A stretch of DNA of 64,000 nt. Origin: Dendrophyllia cribrosa (taxonomy: Eukaryota > Cnidaria > Anthozoa > Scleractinia > Dendrophylliidae). Both the position numbers and the translations under genes were made by a program. Below the pieces are notes generated by a model. That model saw only the letters and a list, made by a program, of their open reading frames with translations, ran no database searches and was not told where the DNA came from. This document shows, one piece after another, positions 36,304-48,014 of this stretch. Each line of letters starts with the position of its first letter. Positions within the stretch are counted from its first letter, which is position 1. The stretch is taken from positions 4,524,001 through 4,588,000 of the forward strand of contig JAJLRJ010000008.1 in the NCBI GenBank assembly GCA_024195265.1, in the 5' to 3' direction.

Positions 36304-36375
36304 CGGATTGCCATCCACTCCATGATAATTGGTCAGAACGACAAGAAGTAAAATCAACAAGAGTGTTTGTTTCAT
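36304..36375 (-). CDS. Signal-peptide exon of a MKQT-family peptide (copy 2)
   Basis: Identical in reading to 4317-4388: 24 codons from ATG to a phase-0 donor, ending HGVDGNP. It lies about 5 kb from gene B's first exon (41229-41300), same strand, and shares that ending. Confidence 0.65.
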
Positions 36376-36846
36376 GGCAGCAGATTTAACCACAATTCGT
36401 TAAGATGAGTTGATGAAATGACTTGTACACTTGACTTGACCAGTTATCCAAAATATGGGACGATATTATACGTGTGAGTGTTTCATTGTTCAACAAGGGC
36501 GTAGTACAAAATATGATTAATCTTTAAGTTGGCCAATTATCACTTTTTGCACACACAAGCGATGATATAGATTAATTCTATATTATATTTCAATTAAGAT
36601 AAAGTTATTCGTTTGGAAAAATGCCCCATGGATAGCTTTAATTTTCAAGGAAATTGCCAGTTTATTTTTTCAGATATAACAGTTTTCAAGGAAATTTCCT
36701 CTTTATATATAGCAATACTTTATTTGTTTTGTCTTTTAAATCCCATCGTTTTCTTATCTAACATGCTTAAATGATAGAAACAATCTTTACACAAAAAATC
36801 CTGGCTGGACGACATCAAATAATCAGTCCAAAGCTGATCGGTGCAG

Positions 36847-37265
36847 ACAGTGATTTCACCATTTATTACATCCATTTTGAAATCACTGGTAATCCTTGCA
36901 ATCTGATTGGCTCTCAGCAGTGCGATTTATTCCCGAATCGCACTGTTTTTTACTCTAAATCGCATCTTTTTCTCAGCAGTGCGATTCATTCCCGAATCGC
37001 ACTATTTTTTTTCTCTAAATCGCATCTATAAGTCGCATCTATAAGTCGTATACTGACTAAAATCCTGTATTTAGGCAATTAAATTATGCGATTTCAAAAT
37101 GGATGTAATAAAGTGGTAATTGAACTTCGTGTCGTGCAGTTTTGGTCTGAAATCATACTTGTGATTTCAAATCGAACTCGCGCTGCGCGCTCGTTCGATT
37201 TTGAAATCACGCGTATGATTTCAGACCAAATTGCACTCCACTCAGTTCAATTACCATTATTAATC
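36847..37265. mobile_element. Nested inverted-repeat element (copy 2)
   Basis: Duplicate of 4860-5278; the inner palindrome is 37115-37265. Confidence 0.6.
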
Positions 37266-38698
37266 ATTTTCTTCAGTTTCAAATATTTAATTATTTTTTT
37301 ACGAAAAACAAACCGGTAGGGTGTAAAGTTAAACTCGTTGCAGATAAAAGTTATTTCAATACTGACTAATTAAAAATAAATCATTTCTAGCTGTTGTTAA
37401 CTAAGCGAGGGGTTCGGATCGATAACAATACTGACCAAGCTAGTAGTGCTTTTCTTTGCAATTGTTTGCATACAGACTGTACAGACCATGACGAAGGAGA
37501 AATATCTGTAGGATAATTTTTACAAATCCACGCACATCGTTCTCGACAGATGATTGTTAGTTTCAGGGTAAGGGGGGATTGGTCGCCACTTTCGTAGATA
37601 GGAAAAAAAATCCCTCTAGATATTGACTAATCTACTCAGTTGTAAAATTTACAACTTGCTTTCTCCTTTTCTAAAATACTAGCTGGCCTTATTTTATGCC
37701 CAGAACGACATTTTTCATAACTCCGAAAACAAAAAGCGTTACATTTCCGATATTACGATATAATAACGAATTTCTAAGGCCTTCCGTGAACATAATGACC
37801 TACTAAGGAGGATGTAACGAAAGTTTAAGGCGACAATTTACCAAAGAAATCTATATTTAATTTTGAAAAAAGCCTTCCGACTTAGGTCTTCCGTGAACAT
37901 AATGGCCCGTTATTCATTCAGGAAATGCTACTTATTCATTTGGATGTTTAATGAATATTCAAAATGGAGAGAAAAGAAACTCAATCACAGTCTTGATGTT
38001 TTCAACTATTTTATTTTACTTTACTGCTGTATTAATGTCAGTTTTCGAGAGTAATTTACTGGCTATATTCAATTAATATCACTAGTACTACTATCCTCTC
38101 TACTATCCTACTTGATCATTTCTACAACTGTTTTTTGAACTGCAAGATAAGAAAAGATAAATAAGAATAAGTATTGTAGTGAAAAACACTGATATAGGAC
38201 AAAGGGCCAAAATAAAGGAATAAAATAAGCCTTATCATATTTAGTGTTATCTCAGGGTTATTTTTAGAAATTCATGGTTTAATATATTAGCATGGATCGA
38301 TCCTTGTCTAAATATTAGCGAATCAACTGCCACAAGTTCTTGGCAACTGAATTATACCCCTAAATAACAAGTGGTGTGAGGGTGACACTTGTGGTATGTG
38401 GCTTAATTATCACTATTAAAAATAAAACACAAACAGCGGTGATAAACATGGTAAACCAACGCATTTTTATAATAAACTTGACTTTTCGTAAGCAACATAC
38501 ATTTTCAAAAGTAACCGTTACAGTGTTTGAAAACTGTTTATCATGATACTGTAGTTCAAAATAGGAGTCTGGAACCAAGTTTAAGAAAAAACAATCTTAA
38601 TATAAATTTAATAGAACGGACTGTCATTAGATCGAGGAGTAATGTCCGCTACCATGGTGACCATAATGCTTTAAAAATATAAAATCAAACACAATTGG

Positions 38699-38880
38699 TG
38701 CCATGCAAAAGTACTGCCAAAGAGGTTTCATTTGAATGGCCACACCCAGACCATTCTGGGTCACACCATTCCAGACCGCTGTGGGTCACACCACAAGATT
38801 TCGTCGACAGACTCAAAAGTTAGAATCACACTACATGCCCCCATAAGTTACTCTGGGAGCGAAAGAGTTAAAGTGAGATA
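38699..38880 (+). repeat. Monomer of the ~90-bp satellite
   Basis: Contains gaggtttcatttgaatggc, agatttcgtcgacagactca and aaaagttagaa as in the 19990-20420 array. It begins at the exact base where copy 1 runs into the gap. Confidence 0.75.
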
Positions 38881-38982
38881 TCAAAGGCATATATACCTAT
38901 ACGCACACCAGTGCGGCATTTGACTTTGTCGCCTTAAAAACATTAAGATACTAAGTCTCTTCCAGATCTCACACACTGGCGT

Positions 38983-38988
38983 TTTATT
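38983..38988 (-). terminator. Polyadenylation signal of gene B
   Basis: AATAAA on the minus strand, about 50 bases after the gene B stop codon. Confidence 0.6.
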
Positions 38989-39036
38989 TGACATAATTAT
39001 ACACTAACCTTTCTCGGCTTTGAATCAGCAAATGAA

Positions 39037-41300
39037 TTATCCTCTTAGAAAGCCAGATGCATAATTGCCAACTTGCGCTTGAGGTGTTATAACATATTTC
39101 TCTGCCACCTAAAACACAAAACAAAGCGTTTGTATGGAGGCCCCATGATGGCGATATCGGGATTAATTTTCGTGATATAGGACATTTCTGCAAATAGTTG
39201 GAATACGGATTTTTGTTAATTTTAAAAGGAGAATCTTAAATGGATATTAAGCAACACATGTGGGCTAAAGGAATACGAAATATTTAGACATAGAATGAAT
39301 GGATGCAGCATATTATATTTACTATCCTGAGTCTTTTCGTCATTCTTGAAAGATAATTAATGCATGAAAAATAAGCGCGTGAAAGGAATGCTGTTATGTA
39401 GTCTGGAGTGATTATAATAAAACTCACCTCGATCGGCTTTTCCTTCCTGATTTTCTTGTTCTTATTCATGTCTTTCTTGTTTTTCTTCCTGTTTTTCTTG
39501 TTCTTCTTCCTGTTTTTCATGTTCTTGACCTTTTCTTCTCTTTCTGAAGACGCAATTGGCATACGTTTCTTCACGTCTGGATCCTTCTCTTTCGGCTAAC
39601 ATACAAACAAAAAGTGATACAATTTTTTAGCAAAACAAACCAAGTCTTGAGTGAAATTTGATCCTCGCAGTGAGCTATCAACTTAAGCAGTTGAAAAGAA
39701 ACCTGAAAAAAAATTCAGGCTTGAACGGGATTCGAACCCATGACCTTGCGATACCGGTGCAATGCTCTATCCACTGAGCTACCAATATAGATAGATATGG
39801 ATATGGATAGATAGTCAATTGTGAGTTCGTGATATACCCGATGATAGTGAAATACATGAATATGAATACATGAATTTTTTCAGGTTTCTTTTCAACTGCT
39901 TAAGTTGATAGCTCACTGCGAGGATCAAATTTCACTCATGTTTCATCCGCAGTACACATATAGGGATGATATCTGTTTACAAACATTCTTTTTGTTATTC
40001 AAATGTGCCAGCCACTGGAACAAAAGAACCCTTTGTTTCGGCAGCCAATAAGGCTCTGGTTGGCACATTGATAACAATTGGTGACGTCATTGATATCTTC
40101 CCTATATGATTTTCATATATTCATATTCAAACCAAGTCTTATTAATCATTACACAAGAAAATTTGTTTCCCATTCTCTCTTTCCACAGAAAGTATAAATG
40201 GGCACTGGTAACTTAATACTGGGATAAACCTGCGATGCACTAACATTCCATCCAGGGGGAGTAGCAATATTCCTAGTTGCTTCATGCTGCACAAACCGGG
40301 TTAAGCTCCGGCTGTGTGGGTACCCTGTGGCTCGTGTGGGCCACCTGTGGCTTGTGTGCGACTTTATACACTTTTTAAAAGTAGAAAGGTTACACACGCG
40401 CAGATGAACTGACAATGACGCTACTCACCACGAGCATTTCGCGCATCCGTAAGATCCCATCATACTTCCCAACAACACGATAGGCATCTCCTGACACCTG
40501 CAAAAACATTCCCGAATTTACACAGTCAAGTATAAAAACATCTAGTAATAAACAACCTATAATCTTTATTCCAGTTCAAAAGTCATATAGTTAGTTAATC
40601 TGTTTCACACTCAAGAATATACCTAGAGTATGGTTAAAAAAGTGCTATCATTTTAAAAATTCAATTCCATCTGTATATAGATGACCTATATAAAACACAT
40701 GTGAGCGATGCAGCTTCCCACCCAAAATATTACAATTTATATCGTGCATTTTGAGTTTCAAAAGGCGATTATTTGCGTAATATGAAACGACATGAAAATT
40801 GCTTCTCCTCGGCACGATTATGTTATTCATTGTTAGCTACTTTATCCGATTATATGTTTGACCGAAATATTGATGTACATGTAGTGTAGGGGGGATGTTT
40901 TAACCGAAAACACAACACGGTGAAATTAGGGAAAAAGAAAAATTTATTTGTTGCATTCAGCGTAGTGTTCAACAGAAAATTGCACAACAAGCCGGGAAAA
41001 TATATATAAAATTGAATATGTAATTTGACTAATTTGTTACTTGTTATCAGGACGTTTCTTTAAAGAAGGATTTACTTAATATTACTTATAATTTACATGA
41101 TCTTAATATATGTTAATGTAACTTATCGTAACTTATATCTTACATCGGCAATTTTGTGCGATAGACACAAACCTTACCGAAATCTTTAGACAAATATCTA
41201 CGTATCAAATAATTAATTGTAATCTTACCGGATTGCCATCCACTCCATGGCGATAAGTCATAAAAACGAAAAGGAAAATCAACATGAATGTTTGTTCCAT
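39037..41300 (-). CDS. Gene B: Lys-rich secreted peptide precursor, four exons
   Basis: Exons in coding order are 41300-41229, 40497-40429, 39595-39428 and 39108-39037. They total 381 bases, giving 126 residues. All introns are GT-AG and phase 0, so every internal exon could be gained or lost without frameshift. Exon 1 encodes a signal peptide (MEQTFMLIFLFVFMTYRHG, then VDGNP). Exon 2 (23 residues) ends YDGILRMREMLV, echoing the motif before the exon 2/3 junction in genes A and 2. Exon 3 (56 residues) is strongly basic, with repeated NRKKNKK-type units and many dibasic sites. Exon 4 ends the protein after SGFLRG. A polyadenylation signal follows. The product should be secreted and very cationic. 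Function is not recognised; a processed peptide or an antimicrobial or matrix-binding role are possibilities only. It is head-to-head with gene A. Confidence 0.6.
39661..39926. mobile_element. SINE-like repeat with inverted tails (foldback)
   Basis: The tail gatcctcgcagtgagctatc (39661) and its reverse complement (ending 39926) form arms of about 53 bp around a minus-strand tRNA-like core. The arrangement lies in intron 2 of gene B. Sequence up to about 40135 (tcatatattcatattca) also belongs to the repeat family. Confidence 0.75.
39718..39788 (-). tRNA. tRNA-like pseudogene inside the SINE-like repeat
   Basis: On the minus strand it has a good D stem (gctc/gagc), the loop CCGGTAT and the B box ggttcgaatcc, but the 5' side of the acceptor stem no longer pairs with the 3' side. 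Not a functional tRNA. Confidence 0.5.
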
Positions 41301-42362
41301 GTTGGCAAATTTCACCACAGATACGCGCAGTTTGTGTAAAAAGGGTTTGTTTGAAATACGTCAATGATTTGTGAAATTGGCTTTTATAATTATAGTAAAA
41401 AAAATCAATTATTTTCTTGTCGCGGCCTTGCAATAATTTTATTAAATATTAGTAACGTAAATGGTTTAGATTGTATAGAAGCTTCAAGTTGGTCACTTTT
41501 TAAGAAAAGTCATTATTAATACCAGCTTGATCTTAGATGTTCTTCATGTCAAGTCAATGGAATATGAAAACAATAGAAACCAGAAGAGTTAGTGAATCAG
41601 TAATGTGTATTTTTGCGAGGCAAAAGGAACTTGTTCTCGAAATAAAATTACAGTTTCTGTGACATGGCTCGTTTGAAACAGATAAATGATTTGTAAACTT
41701 GACTAAGTGATCAAAATTCAATAGTTTTCTTGTTATTCCAGCAATAATTAGTAACATAATTGGGGTCTTATTGGCTAGAGTTATTTTCCATGTTTTTTTT
41801 TACTAAAAGCTCGTATAATTAGCTCTTTAATATGGATATTAATTGTATTTTGCTATTCAGCCAAGAATTTCTGTGTTATTAAAAAACATCACATTTACCA
41901 ACTTGGTCGCAGAAGTTCTTCATGTCAGGCGAATAAAAAAACAAAAACAATAGACCCCAGAAGAAGAATGGTGACTTATAAAAGTAAATATTTTGTCTTA
42001 GCAATAGGAGGTTGTTCTAAAGGGAATATTAAAAAAAATCGACGGGGATTTTCTTGAAAATAAGGCCACGTTGGAGCATTCCCGTCGAAAATAAAGAGAA
42101 AAACTTAAAGTATGATCAAGATTAATTTGATCTTTATTCTTGCATTCACTTAAACAATGACATCTGATAAATTGAATCAAATCAATGTTACCCGACCAAC
42201 TTGAAGTTTTAACTCAAAGAAAATGCTGATAGATTTTTTACTCTTTTTGTTTTTTTTACAAGAGCATTATTCTGTGTTATTACTTTAGTCGAGTTCACAA
42301 ATTATTTCCTCAGTTTAAACGAACTTTCGGAGCTGAGCAATCTGTGTTTGAAACCTGCAGCA
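41301..42362. promoter_or_regulatory. Head-to-head intergenic region between gene B and gene A
   Basis: The two start codons face away from each other across 1,062 bases. The gene-B side (accacagatacgcg, tgaaatacgtcaatgatt, cttgtcgcggcc) recurs at 46862-46975 next to a decayed gene-B-type exon. The gene-A side carries a degenerate copy of the ~370-bp upstream module found before genes 2 and 3. I cannot identify core promoter elements. Confidence 0.5.
42288..42362 (+). promoter_or_regulatory. Conserved 5' leader of gene A
   Basis: The stretch with atttcctcagtttaaacgaa and gagctgagcaatctgtgttt just before the ATG recurs almost unchanged before gene 3 (54802-54876) and, more diverged, before gene 2 (47938-48014). 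Retention beside otherwise changing introns suggests the 5'UTR and start region. Confidence 0.55.
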
Positions 42363-45300
42363 ATGAAGCAAACGTTTTTCTTCATTTTAATTCTTGTCGC
42401 CATGACTTTTCGCCTTGAAGTTGATTGCAAACCAGTTGCCGCGGTAAGATGATTACAAACTTAAACTATCTTAGCTTGCGCGTAAAGATATTTAGATACA
42501 GTTTAATCGCGAAGAAGTTACAGCGAATCTACAATGTCTAATATATGCATAAACATCGCTAAAATGTTACCAGTTTTTCTTAATTACTTGATCTTGCAAT
42601 CAGCCCTGGTGCAACTGAAAATATTTGGAATTTTTTAATCAGTCCTAATTTTTTTAAATATGGCTTCATTATCATGATGGCACCGTTACTCTAGTCCCAC
42701 AGTGTTAAGTCTTAGAGGAAGTCAGAGATTATAGTAAATATCTATTTAATAAATTACTCACATCCACAAATTTCAAAGGCTTGGCAATGCGTATATATTT
42801 TAACTGGTGAAACGAGAACGAACAAAAAGATGGTAAAAAAGAAGGTCAACGCAAACATTTTTTGCTTTATTTATCATTTAAATAATGCAAGGAAAACGGT
42901 GGTTTAACAGATGTCTCTATTTAAGATTCGAGCGCGTTTACTTTGTTTAAGGTCATTCCTTAGTATTGCATTGCGCATCACGTACTGCGCATAATTTCTT
43001 GCGTCATTAGCGCGCGCACGAGCGCGCGCACAGTCCGAACCAAGGAGGTTTCCTTTGAGGATAAGTTGGTCAAATGAATAAGAGATTGTTTTCTCCTAAA
43101 CGAGCACGGTGACCCCTATTTTTTATTAATGTAATTTACTCGTTATGGGACTATAAAAAAACATATTTTAAGCAGAAAAAAAGTTAAGTGGTAGAACTTG
43201 TATTAATTCTGTGTAAACCGCGTGAAACTCTGTATTTGGAGCCAATGAGGAGTATGTGGTGATACCGAAGCGGTCCGATTTCCTTGCAAAATTTGTAAGA
43301 CCGGGCAATTTGAAATGACTTCCCTGAAGGAATGTTGCATAATCAAATAAATAATGTTAAAATTTCAATAGTAATCATAGTTTCTTCAGGTAATAACAAT
43401 CCCTTTCTCGACGTTCGAGTTTCGAACATTCCTCGCGCAATTATAAAAAGTCGCTATAAATAACGGGCGTGCAGTGTAAAAACAAGCACGGTGACCCTCT
43501 CTTTTTATTGCATTTTTTGAATGTTCTAAGCGTGGTTATCAATCGTACCAAGTTTGAGAAAAAGTTCAGTATAAGATCCTTTTCGAGAGAATTACCTTAA
43601 TGCGTTCAGTCATTGCATTACTTTTTATCAATGTTGTGATAATAACAATAATAATAAAATAATGGCGCCTAGTTACTCTTGTACGTGTTGAAAGTTAAGG
43701 TAAACGGTGTATAAGATGTAAGTCACACTTGTACAGTAAACACCTACATATAAGAATAAAACAGGTTCTTATTTGGAAAATCAGAAAAAAAAATTATATT
43801 AATTGTTTTATATCGCAATCAGAAAGTGAGGAATCTCTTGTAATTTCAATATAAAATTCGATATACTGTGCTGAAAGTCCGCACTAATGGGTGCCTCTCC
43901 TGATTATGGATTTATATAGTTTAACAGTAACGGTTATCAACCAGTTCACAAGTATGAATTCTGTTCCAGCAGGAATAGAAAGGGACCACGCCCATACAGA
44001 CCATTTGTTGGACCAGCAGCAAGCACTTTTTCCTCTTTAGAAATTAACAACCTATTTAAGAACCTACACAGCCTAAATTATCAGTCGACACCAAATATAT
44101 AAGAACCTTTCTAGGCTAACCTGGAAAAATCTAGGTTCTGATATGTGCGTGTTTACCGTGCACGTGTGCCTTAAAATTTAATTCTCCGCAGTGTTGATAG
44201 CCATTTCTATAGCTAACGGATTCTCTTTTATAGAACGCAGGAATTTGTTCCTTTACTGGATCTTATGGTAGTGCCTTTACTATTGGCAAACGAGGGATAC
44301 TACTGGTGAGTTTCTCAACTAAGTCTTACTTATTATTTGCCTGAAAATCTATATTGTTCCCTGTAGCTATAAATGGAATAAGGTCAATCGTAGCCTCCGT
44401 GTTAACGGAGATTGATGGTTCTCCGAATATTCTCTGACGAAACTGTGATTTGATATCCGTGGGTTCGGCTATGCAGAATTATTGTACAGGTAAATGTTTG
44501 GCCATGGGAAATCCGTATGTGGTAAACAAATGAATCAGAAGCAAACCGTAAAACAAAACATTCTGAGATTGGTTTGGAGAGCCGGTAAGGAACAAATAAG
44601 GTAAGAAAACTTGTGTCCATAGTAAGGACTTTTCAAATTGGGTCTACCTCATAAACTCCGTTTCAGTGCGTTTTTATTTGTATTTTAGTTTTCAGCATTG
44701 AAAAAAAAAATGTTTGTATAGTAATGAGATGTATATCTTCAAGCTAAAGCTAAGGCGGGCGTTGTTTGGTATTATTGTATATAGAGTAACCAGCTCAAAT
44801 AACGCAGGTTTAGATACCGTACAAAACGACTACGTTTTAGAAACACCATAAAGGCCCGGCCAAACGAACGCAATATTTCAACGCAACATCTTGCAACATG
44901 TTGCGCGCAACGTGTTACCACTGTCGCGTTTGGCCACCCTGTTGCAACATGCTGCAACATGTTGTATGGTGTTGGATCCAATTTTACCATTTTCAAACTT
45001 GATCAAACACCATCCAGCATGTTGCAACTGGATGGCCAAACGCGTGTAACACGTTTTGCGCAAAAATGTTGCAAGATGTTGCGTTCAAATGTTGCATTCG
45101 TTTGGCCGGGACTGAAGTTAACACATGTATCGATATATTTTCTTATTTTTAGAAAGCCAAGCGGTCAAAGCGGACATGCGGGTCTACCAACCCACCGAAG
45201 TAGTAAGTGGGATCTGTCTATATTTCAGTTATATTACATTTCTCAAATGGTAGTTTTTGTAATAACTTTGACAATGTCTTCACGGCATATATTCATCAAA

Positions 45301-45387
45301 ATCAGTTGTTATTTTGAGTTTGTTCATGAGTTAAAAAAAAATTAACATTATTGTGTTGTTATATCTTTCAGCAAAGTGTTGATGTGA
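42363..45387 (+). CDS. Gene A: secreted peptide precursor with GKRG site, four exons
   Basis: Exons are 42363-42443, 44234-44305, 45153-45202 and 45372-45387, giving 219 bases and 72 residues with GT-AG introns of phase 0, 0 and 2. Exon 1 is a signal peptide (MKQTFFFILILVAMTF, ending VDCKPVAA). Exon 2 has one Cys and ends SAFTIGKRGILL. Exon 3 begins KAKRSKRTCG. GKR and KRSKR are classic prohormone-convertase sites, and a Gly before the basic pair could be an amidation donor. A TAG straddles the exon 3 donor (tagtaagt): unspliced, the protein would stop there; spliced, it runs to KVLM and a TGA that aligns with gene 2. Likely role is a secreted peptide; the family is not recognised. Confidence 0.62.
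44853..45112. mobile_element. Inverted-repeat MITE in intron 2 of gene A
   Basis: Ends ccggccaaacgaacgcaat and its inverted counterpart near 45092-45108 bracket a palindromic interior of gttgcaacatgttgc motifs. The element ends 40 bases before exon 3. Absent from intron 2 of genes 2 and 3. Confidence 0.75.
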
Positions 45388-45488
45388 CACAGATCAAGAT
45401 ACAATTTACCACTGAATTACTTATATGTAGAGTTTGTTAGAAAGGTGGTTTAATTACAGTGGTAGTCAACTTTTAATTAATTGATTGA

Positions 45489-45494
45489 AATAAA
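45489..45494 (+). terminator. Polyadenylation signal of gene A
   Basis: AATAAA in a block (gaaataaaatccgtgaa) that is conserved after the last exon of genes A, 2 and 3. Confidence 0.65.
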
Positions 45495-45548
45495 ATCCGT
45501 GAAATCATCACAACAGTTGTAAATCAGATGTTTTTTTTTATAACTAAA

Positions 45549-45679
45549 CTATTCAAACTTGGCTGATGTTTTAGCTCCCCTTTTTTTGTTGAAGAGACTG
45601 ATGGCATTAAAGAAGTCCATGTCAGCCCCGATGTAATAAATCTCCAGCTTTCCTCGCTTATGTCTTAAATGAAGAATGA
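45549..45679 (-). CDS. Last exon of an unrecognised gene, tail-to-tail with gene A
   Basis: On the minus strand an acceptor (tatcttctag) opens 43 codons to a TAG, beginning in phase 2 as ILHLRHKRGKLEIYYIGAD and containing FFNAISLFNKKRG. The stop lies about 55 bases from the polyadenylation signal of gene A, so the two 3' ends converge. The same sequence, diverged, occurs after gene 2 (52652-52822), where the GKLEIYYIGAD core is kept in frame, and after gene 3 (63437-63560), where it is broken. The acceptor AG is lost in both later copies. I do not recognise the protein and did not find its upstream exons. Confidence 0.4.
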
Positions 45680-45780
45680 CTAGAAGATATTTTGACATAT
45701 ATCTGCGTTTAAACAACAATTACGACATCACATAGAGTATACTTTTTACTGGGGGGGCGAGTAAATAGGCCAACCAAAGC

Positions 45781-45781
<1 letters not shown>

Positions 45782-45811
<30 letters not shown>
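45782..45811 (+). repeat. Poly-C run (30) and adjacent dispersed repeat
   Basis: Thirty C in a row. Just beyond it (45828-46030) is a segment with gacgacggcgacggcagcg and ctgctacgtcgcggtgaa that looks like a dispersed coral repeat from memory. A further C run is at 46098-46121. Gly- or Pro-rich frames here are artefacts. Confidence 0.7.
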
Positions 45812-45812
<1 letters not shown>

Positions 45813-46121
45813 TTAAAAAATAGACAATAGGGAGTTTAAGCAATGACGACGGCGACGGCAGCGAGAACGTCAAAAAAACAATATGTTTAGTAAGAAAACA
45901 AAACTCTGCATTTTGGTACATTTCTTTGCCGTCCCTGCTACGTCGCGGTGAAATTTCCTAATTTCACTTTTTATGGAGGGCGTAAACACACGACGACTAA
46001 TTTTTCTTTGTCTTTTTAAACTTGGAATTGGTCTTAAAGAATCCGACTGCAGGAGAATTCGCCTACAATGGACAAATTCTGGGTTAGCTCGAGCACTCCC
46101 CCCCCCCCCCCCCCCCCCCCC

Positions 46122-46804
46122 TCCCCCCTCCCTGCCCCTCTCCCTGCTGTGGGCCTGCAAGAACAAATACTAAACAAATACTAAACATTTACCTTGTCAG
46201 GCAAAGAAGAAAATTCAGACGAGTACAAAGAGAATACCATGTGTACGACAAAGTGTAACAAACTTAAATTTGAAAGTATTTACGTATTTTATTTAAATAT
46301 TCAAAACTGCACAATTCAGATTTAAGGAGATAGTTTCACAAGCCATTTCTTATCGACAACATCGCTTTTGTTTTTCTTAACTGCAATAAATCTTTCAATT
46401 TTGGCATGCTCAAATAGCTCTAACTTGAAAAGCTGGAAGTTAAATGGCTGCTCAGACAGAAAAAAAAACATTCATAAATAAAGTACTTTCCAACAAGAAT
46501 AGCGTAGTAAGTAAACCTGCACAGTGATAACAAAATGGACGTTCAGTTATTGGGGGAAAAGTCTAAAATTTAATTATTTTTATAACTGTATGTTTAATGT
46601 TTGTTTATAATAAATTTGAATATGAATATAATATCCTATTTTTGCCTTTAAATTTCCCGCGCGCCGCCATTTTGAATATTTATGACGTTATATGTATAGC
46701 TCCAGTGAATTTCAAAAAGAGTTCTGCTGTTTGAAGACATTTAATTTTCTTCTTAGACACTTTGTCACACAAACACCGTAAGTACTGAAAAATATACACA
46801 AATA
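46122..46804. other. No gene seen
   Basis: AT-rich spacer between unit A and unit 2 of the array; no supported exon. Confidence 0.4.
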
Positions 46805-46851
46805 CGCGATAAAAACTCAACAAGTGAATTCAACAAGAATGTCTGTTTCAT
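46805..46851 (-). pseudogene. Decayed signal-peptide exon of gene-B type
   Basis: On the minus strand it starts MKQTFLLNS in line with gene B exon 1, then loses the hydrophobic pattern and the donor. The bases upstream of its ATG (gtgaccacagatacgcacac) match those upstream of gene B, so this is the duplicated partner of gene B, now broken, facing gene 2. Confidence 0.65.
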
Positions 46852-47033
46852 GTCAGCAGATGTGACCACAGATACGCACACTTTGTGTAAAAGAGGTTAG
46901 TTTGAAATACGTCAATGATTTTTAAACTTGACTTTAGTAATAAAAAGTCAGTCTTTTTTCTTGTCGCGGCCGTGTAATAATCATTTTAAAGTGATTAGTA
47001 ACAAAATTGGTTTAAACTTTAGAAGCTTAAAAT

Positions 47034-47417
47034 TGATCACTTTTTATTATTATTTATATTTTTGGACTTTTAATCATAGCATGTTAATTAGGTCTTTACT
47101 GGGTATTAATTGAATGTATTGTATTAGTGCTCAGTAAAACATTTCTGCGTTATTAGAAGGCATTGTTACCATATTGATCGCAGATGTTCTTGCCAAGAGA
47201 ATGAAATAAAAACAACAGAATTCAGAAGAAGAATAAGTGACTCAGTGTACCAATTACTTATTAAATCTCTGCCATGGCAAGAGGAGCTTGCTCTCGAAAT
47301 AAAATTTTCCTTAGAACTCAGCAGAAATTCTTGTAAAGATAAGGCCATGTTTAGGACGTCCCCTTCCTCTTTACATTTAATATAATTTTTCATCCCCCGG
47401 TTAGAGTAGATGGCTTT
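47034..47417 (+). repeat. Upstream module, first of two tandem copies before gene 2
   Basis: Shares actttttattrttattt, aggtctttactgg, atttctgcgttattaga, gatgttcttgccaagagaat, ctctcgaaataaaatttt and ataaggccatgtttagga with the next copy. Diverged versions precede gene A and gene 3. Confidence 0.75.
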
Positions 47418-47419
47418 AA

Positions 47420-47788
47420 ATTGGTCACTTTTTATTGTTATTTTAGTATCTTAATTCATAGCATGTTATTTAGGTCTTTAATGGTCTTAATTGAATGTAT
47501 TTTATCAGTGCTCAGTCATGAATTTCTGCGTTCTTAAAAGGCATTATAATTATTACTACATTGATCGCGGCTGTTCTTCATGCCAAGAGAATGGAATACA
47601 AAAAAGAGAACCAAGCACAGAAGAAAAAAAAGTGACTCAATGTACTAATTCCTGTTATTGTTGTTGTTGAGGTTGTTCTCGAAATAAAATTTTCATAAGA
47701 AACTCGGCAGGGATTCTTGTAAATATAAGGCCATGTTTGGGGCATACCCTTCCTCTCAACATTTAATATAATTTTATTTTTGCCTTCA
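47420..47788 (+). repeat. Upstream module, second copy before gene 2
   Basis: Tandem direct copy of 47034-47417 at moderate divergence, ending about 225 bases before the gene 2 start codon. Confidence 0.75.
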
Positions 47789-48014
47789 CGCTTCCCAAAG
47801 CTTTAAACAATTAAATGTGGAAGATTTAATTACATCAATGTTACCCGACCAACTCGAAGTTTTAACCCGAATAAAACGCTAATAGAATTCACACCTTTTT
47901 TATAACAACAGCATTATTTTCTCGTACTACTTCAGTTGAAGTTACAGATCATTTCTTCGGTACGTTTAACCAAACTTTCTCACGACCTCAGCAAACTGTT
48001 TGAAACCTGCAGCA

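Larger units (their letters stand above)
31988..38698. repeat. 6.7-kb direct duplicate, copy 2
   Basis: Near-identical to 1-6708. Unlike copy 1 it is continuous with flanking sequence on both sides: the hairpin on the left and, on the right, a monomer of the ~90-bp satellite (38699 on). Confidence 0.97.

Noticed and set aside
45709..46173. Gly- and Pro-rich open frames
   Set aside because: Produced by C/G homopolymer runs.
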